A stretch of 64,000 bases of DNA from the NCBI RefSeq assembly GCF_030177755.1, contig NZ_CP126539.1, positions 768,001 through 832,000 on the forward strand, written 5' to 3'. Positions 60,837-64,000 of the stretch are shown here, piece by piece (positions within the stretch are counted from its first letter, which is position 1; the number at the start of each line of letters is the position of its first letter). The position numbers and the translations under genes were made by a program. The notes under the pieces were generated by a model. It was not told the origin of the DNA and searched no databases. It saw only the letters and a program-made list of their open reading frames with translations. The stretch is from Devosia sp. RR2S18 (GTDB lineage Bacteria; Pseudomonadota; Alphaproteobacteria; Rhizobiales; Devosiaceae).

Positions 60837-61058
60837 TTAATCGGTGCTGTCCTGATTGGTCATGGTCTCGAAGGGTTCAAGGCCCGGCACTTCGCCCCTG
60901 ACGGGGGTCTCTCCTCCACCTCGCTCCGCTTCGTGCTGCTCGGCGGCGCGCCGCCAATGCTCCTCGTGCTTGCCTGCGGGGCGGCCCTCAAGCTCCCAGA
61001 ATTCATAGGCGCGCTGCCGGATCCACTCGTGGTCCTGATCGCGATTGCCGTTGTCCAT
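60837..61058 (-). CDS. DUF2934 small protein
   Basis: A 73-residue protein with AAGGAGA six bases before ATG 61058. The segment DHEWIRQRAYEFWELEGRP, then GKHEEHWRRAAEQ, matches DUF2934: short proteins, common in rhizobia, of unknown function and often near stress genes. The C-terminal third is Gly/Pro/Glu-rich and unstructured. It lies 82 bp beyond the kinase start on the same strand, so co-transcription is possible. Confidence 0.9.
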   Translation of the reverse strand: MDNGNRDQDHEWIRQRAYEFWELEGRPAGKHEEHWRRAAEQHEAERGGGETPVRGEVPGLEPFETMTNQDSTD

Positions 61059-61079
61059 GGGTCTTCTCCTTGGAATGCC

Positions 61080-61283
61080 TCAGACCGAGTCTGGGAAGGG
61101 ACGCCGCTCGGGCGTCGTCGGCGTGTCGGGCATCTTGGTGGGGTTTGGATCGGGGACCGGTGATTTGACGGGGGTTTCGCCCGGGTTTGGTCGCGGGCCG
61201 GGCTCGAGGATGGGCGGGATGGGACCGGTCTCGTCAGGGTCGTGCGGCATGGAGGGGCTGGGATCGCGTGGGGGGAAGTTCAT
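61080..61283 (-). CDS. Small proline-rich protein
   Basis: A 67-residue protein, about one third proline, with GGAGGT upstream of ATG 61283. The sequence is a run of DP, EP and TP dipeptides (PPILEPGPRPNPGETP) and is expected to be disordered. It precedes the DUF2934 gene by 21 bp on the same strand, so the two probably form one small transcript. Function unknown. Confidence 0.7.
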   Translation of the reverse strand: MNFPPRDPSPSMPHDPDETGPIPPILEPGPRPNPGETPVKSPVPDPNPTKMPDTPTTPERRPFPDSV

Positions 61284-61980
61284 GAAGGGACCTCCGTGGG
61301 TATGGCTCCTGCGCGCTCGCCAGAGGGCGGAAGGCTCATGCGCGCGTCATTCAGCACATAACAAGTCACGGGACCGTTCGTTGCTTAACATAGATGTATC
61401 CGCAGTGGCGCTCCCCCTCTGCCCGTAGCGCGGCTAAATGCCCGTGTGTTCTACGTTTCTGAACGAGGAGCCGGTTACTTGCCGATGACTCGAAAACAAT
61501 AAAGTTTTAAGTAGTTGCGCCGAGCTTCTACCTTGAAGCTTTGAAAGGGCAAATAAATCGATCTGGGCGGAACCGTGGCCGTTACTGGTCGTTGGGACGG
61601 GGTGCACAGCGAGAGGTCATGGCTTCAAGCTGGCAGAGAGCGGTCCCAGGGCCGCTCTGGGTCGATGGTCCTTGGATGCATTGGCTCGTTCGTTATCGAG
61701 CGCTTTCGTCCCAAATGCGGGGCGCAGGCACGGAGCGAAGGGGATGGGCGGGTCAGATCCTGCCCTATGCCAGTAAGCGCCTTGGAGGGTGGCAACGACC
61801 ATGCCTCCGACGCTCGTTAGCAATTGTCCCAGTGGGAGGCCGGCTGCGCCAGTCTCCTGCACGGAAATCACTCTTGCCGGCCGGGTTTCCGGCTCGGCCT
61901 GATCGGTCGCCCACCTGGCGTGGCCGCGCTAAGGCCGCCTTCGGGCTGCCGTTCAATGCAGAAAAAGAAAGGAACGCCCA
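61284..61980. other. Long intergenic region with an EcfG-type promoter match
   Basis: About 700 bp. A plus-strand open frame (61541-61984) and a minus-strand frame (61617-61871) exist, but both are Arg/Gly/Ser-rich and not convincing. If the promoter at 61569 is real, the secreted repeat-protein mRNA has a leader of about 380 nt. Confidence 0.45.
61569..61593 (+). promoter_or_regulatory. EcfG (general stress sigma) promoter match
   Basis: GGAAC (61569-61573), exactly 16 bp, then CGTT (61590-61593): an exact match to the alphaproteobacterial EcfG consensus. It points to the secreted repeat-protein gene at 61981. Confidence 0.5.
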
Positions 61981-63189
61981 ATGACTAAAAAGTTCATGCC
62001 AGCGCTGATAGCGAGCATGGTCGGTGCGACCGTTATGACTCCGATCGCCTATGGCCAGGCGGCCCCCGCAATCACCGCAGCAGAGGCCTGTGAGGCTCTC
62101 CTGACGCTGAACGAAGAGAACCGCAACGAGCTGCGCCCAGAGTGGATCGAGGAGTCGCAGGCTCTGATCGACGCTGGTGATGCCGAGCGTTGCCTCGTCT
62201 ACTACGAAGAGGCTACAGCAGCACTGGGCAACACCGGTGAGGTCGATGCGACCGCAGCTGCCCGCATCGTCGTGACGCAGCCTGATCCCAATGTCAGCGT
62301 TGACCAGGCCGCACCGCAGGTGTCCGTGACCAACCCTGAGCCAAGCGTTCGAGTGAACCAGGGTCAGCCGGAAATCATCGTCCGTCAGGCGCCGCCGAAC
62401 GTGCTGGTGGAAGTGCCGCAGCCGATCATCACCATCGATCAGCCGCAGCCGCAGATCATCGTCCGTATGCCCGAGCCCGATATCGCTGTAACCAATCCGC
62501 AGCCTCAGGTGGATGTCGTCCAGGCACAGCCGCAGGTTACGGTTGAGCAGCCCGAAGCACAGGTTGCCCTGACGGATCAGGCGACTTCGCCAGCCGAGGC
62601 CACTATCGATGTGGATCAGGCCGCACCGCAGGTCTATCTGGAAGATAGCGGCGCCCCGCAGGTGGCGGTTGAGAGCGGCGAGCCCGTGATCTCCTATGAA
62701 GCTGCCGAGCCGAACATTCAGGTCGAGCAGGTCGGCGAGCCGGAAATCCGCTTCAACCAGAGCGGTGAAGCCGACGTCCAGTTCGAGCAGGGTGCAGCTG
62801 TCGAAGGCGGCGCCATGGCAACGGGTACTGCCGACACTGAAATGTATGCCGTTCTCCTCGTCCAGGAGGAAGTGGAAGCCGGTCAGATGATGCAGTACAA
62901 TGCCAGCGACCTCGCCGGCCGCAACCTCACCACGGTCAGTGGTCAGGCACTCGGTAGCGTAGACCGCGTCGTTGACCAGGGCGGCACCTACTACGTCGTC
63001 GTGACCGATGGCAGCGCCTTCGGCATGCAGGGCGAAGCAGGCCTGCCGCTCGAGAACATCTCGGTTCAGAACGGTGAGCTGGTCTTCCGTGGTCTTACTG
63101 AGCAGCAGCTCGGTACGGTCACTGAGTTTGACCCAGCCGGTGCCCAGCCGCTTGGTGCTACCGACCGTGTCGAGATCGGCACGCTCTAA
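61981..63189 (+). CDS. Secreted Val/Pro/Gln repeat protein with PRC-barrel-like C-terminus
   Basis: A 402-residue protein with a signal peptide (cleavage near AYGQ, residue 25). Residues 28-85 are a helical domain with two cysteines. Residues 95-265 are degenerate repeats of about 10-13 residues with the theme Q-P-x-(V/I)-x-V (PQPQIIVRMPEPDIAV), probably an extended beta-rich or fibrous region. Residues 290-375 (DLAGRNLTTVSGQALGSVDRV) resemble a PRC-barrel. AAAGAAAGGAACG precedes the ATG. A strong terminator follows. It is probably an envelope stress protein; the exact function is unknown. Confidence 0.8.
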   Translation: MTKKFMPALIASMVGATVMTPIAYGQAAPAITAAEACEALLTLNEENRNELRPEWIEESQALIDAGDAERCLVYYEEATAALGNTGEVDATAAARIVVTQPDPNVSVDQAAPQVSVTNPEPSVRVNQGQPEIIVRQAPPNVLVEVPQPIITIDQPQPQIIVRMPEPDIAVTNPQPQVDVVQAQPQVTVEQPEAQVALTDQATSPAEATIDVDQAAPQVYLEDSGAPQVAVESGEPVISYEAAEPNIQVEQVGEPEIRFNQSGEADVQFEQGAAVEGGAMATGTADTEMYAVLLVQEEVEAGQMMQYNASDLAGRNLTTVSGQALGSVDRVVDQGGTYYVVVTDGSAFGMQGEAGLPLENISVQNGELVFRGLTEQQLGTVTEFDPAGAQPLGATDRVEIGTL

Positions 63190-63213
63190 GCATCGAGTAG
63201 ATACATGAAATTG

Positions 63214-63241
63214 GCCCCGCGGCACCGCCGCGGGGCTTTTT
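63214..63241. terminator. Strong intrinsic terminator, possibly bidirectional
   Basis: GCCCCGCGG-CACCG-CCGCGGGGC (63214-63236) is a perfect 9-bp stem followed by TTTTT. It ends the repeat-protein gene and may also serve the convergent LacI-type gene whose stop is at 63247. Confidence 0.9.
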
Positions 63242-63246
63242 GTGCG

Positions 63247-64000
63247 TCAGCTGCGCCAGTGCAGCATGGGGGCACTGAGGGTTTGCAGCTGGTCAGGCGA
63301 CACCCCATCGATCCGCTTGAGAAGAAGATTGGTCAGTGCGCTGCCCGCAGCGAAGATGTCCTCGCCAATGCTGTCCATGGCCGGAAAGAGCGTCGGCAGG
63401 ATGCCCGAAGTCTGTTTGTAGATGATGCGAACATCCTTGCTCAGGGCGAGGCCCGCTTCCTGAAGACCGCTGGCGAGCGCAATCGTGCGCATTTCGTTGT
63501 CGCAGATGATCCCGTCGGGGAACTGCCCTGAAGCCCCCTGATCGAGGCCAAGTTGGCGCAATTCCGCATGGCTCTTGGCGGAGCCATCCAGAATGCTGGT
63601 CCTCACGCCTGCTGCTGCGGCCGCGCTCTCAAAGCTGGTTACGATGTTGCGGTAATTGGTGGTTCGGTCGTTGCCGATCACCAACATAAGGTTTTTTGCC
63701 CCTTGGCTAGCCAGCCGTTGCACCGCAGAGCTGGCGAAGATCTCCGAATGGAAATCGTGGAAAGGGTGGGGTGTGGCAAATTCAGTACGGCCATGGCTGA
63801 CAAACGGCAGGCCGGCCTCGATCAGCATTTGGACACGCGGATCAAGCGGAGCGGTGTGGGTCAGGATGACACCGTCGGCTGCACGATTGTCGAGGATGTA
63901 GCGTACGGTATCGGTCGAGACCTCGCGTTCGAATTCCGGGATGACTGTGAGATGGTAGCGCGTGCCCTTGATGGCGGCCCCGATACCCTGGATCATCTGG
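63247..64000 (-). CDS. LacI-family transcriptional regulator, C-terminal part (cut by right edge)
   Basis: The reverse frame is open through the window edge; about 250 residues are visible. It lacks the N-terminal HTH, which would lie outside. The visible part is the type I periplasmic-binding-like effector domain: VRYILDNRAADGVILTHTAP, GLPFVSHGRTEF, a dimer segment NYRNIVTSFESAAAAAGV, then DGIICDNEMRTIALASGL. RbsR/LacI-type regulators sense sugars. The regulated genes are not visible here. Confidence 0.88.
   Translation of the reverse strand, partial: QMIQGIGAAIKGTRYHLTVIPEFEREVSTDTVRYILDNRAADGVILTHTAPLDPRVQMLIEAGLPFVSHGRTEFATPHPFHDFHSEIFASSAVQRLASQGAKNLMLVIGNDRTTNYRNIVTSFESAAAAAGVRTSILDGSAKSHAELRQLGLDQGASGQFPDGIICDNEMRTIALASGLQEAGLALSKDVRIIYKQTSGILPTLFPAMDSIGEDIFAAGSALTNLLLKRIDGVSPDQLQTLSAPMLHWRS

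Noticed and set aside
61541..61984. 147-residue plus-strand open frame ending at the secreted-protein start
   Set aside because: Arg/Trp/Gly-rich without motifs; more likely untranslated leader downstream of the EcfG-type promoter match.
61765..63225. 486-residue minus-strand open frame opposite the repeat protein
   Set aside because: It mirrors the codon bias of the plus-strand repeat gene, which has a signal peptide, ribosome site and terminator.

Overview
The window looks like chromosomal DNA of an alphaproteobacterium of the Hyphomicrobiales, probably Devosia or a close relative. This is inferred from the high GC content, the ABC uptake operons, single-domain response regulators and HWE-type kinase, an EcfG-type promoter match, an Irr-like iron box, and DUF2934, DUF6894-like and DUF2161 proteins. 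No rRNA, tRNA, CRISPR array or phage was seen. Two complete insertion sequences and several decayed genes mark parts of it as accessory.

Layout. 1-4900: a cut-off chemotaxis receptor, a cold-shock protein, three stand-alone receiver proteins, small unknown proteins and two related candidate small RNAs. 5090-10350: a GntR regulator divergent from an aldehyde dehydrogenase plus a ribose/fructose-type ABC importer. 10430-11080: two decayed envelope genes. 11300-13270: an ArsR-rhodanese fusion regulator divergent from an MFS transporter, with a perfect inverted repeat between them. 13280-16280: a P-loop ATPase, a VapBC-type toxin-antitoxin pair, a gene-poor stretch, and an orphan BrnA-like antitoxin behind a 20-bp tandem repeat. 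16280-20410: a serine hydrolase, a voltage-gated-type channel with an atypical filter, and gpmI. 20460-24430: a ferric-iron ABC importer with two operator-like palindromes. 24870-31320: mixed small genes, including an acetyltransferase gene split by a complete IS3-family element.

31470-34620 holds a UvrD-like helicase and DNA polymerase IV. 34670-38610 is the conserved tesA/ybbA/ybbP arrangement. 38845-43750 holds a nuclease-like protein, a phospholipase D-family protein whose start codon is problematic, an SLC13 permease and a Ca2+/Na+ antiporter. 43930-52650 is an arabinose-oligosaccharide locus: ArsR-type regulator, GH51 arabinofuranosidase and a five-gene peptide/oligosaccharide-type ABC importer, with palindromes at its promoters.

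52790-56083 is the most interesting block. A secreted tandem-rhodanese sulfurtransferase is followed by a TsuA-like thiosulfate transporter, a protein with a Cys-containing hexapeptide repeat, and a His/Cys-rich DUF6969-like protein. The last three genes overlap by ATGA. I propose it as a thiosulfate/sulfane-sulfur handling cassette in which the hexapeptide protein replaces the usual TusA-type carrier. That function is inference.

56150-64000: a short-chain dehydrogenase, repetitive extragenic palindromes split by an IS110-family element with a likely bridge-RNA region, an HWE histidine kinase with a receiver protein, DUF2934 and proline-rich small proteins, a secreted repeat protein with a C-terminal PRC-barrel-like domain behind an EcfG-type promoter match, and a LacI-type regulator cut by the right edge.
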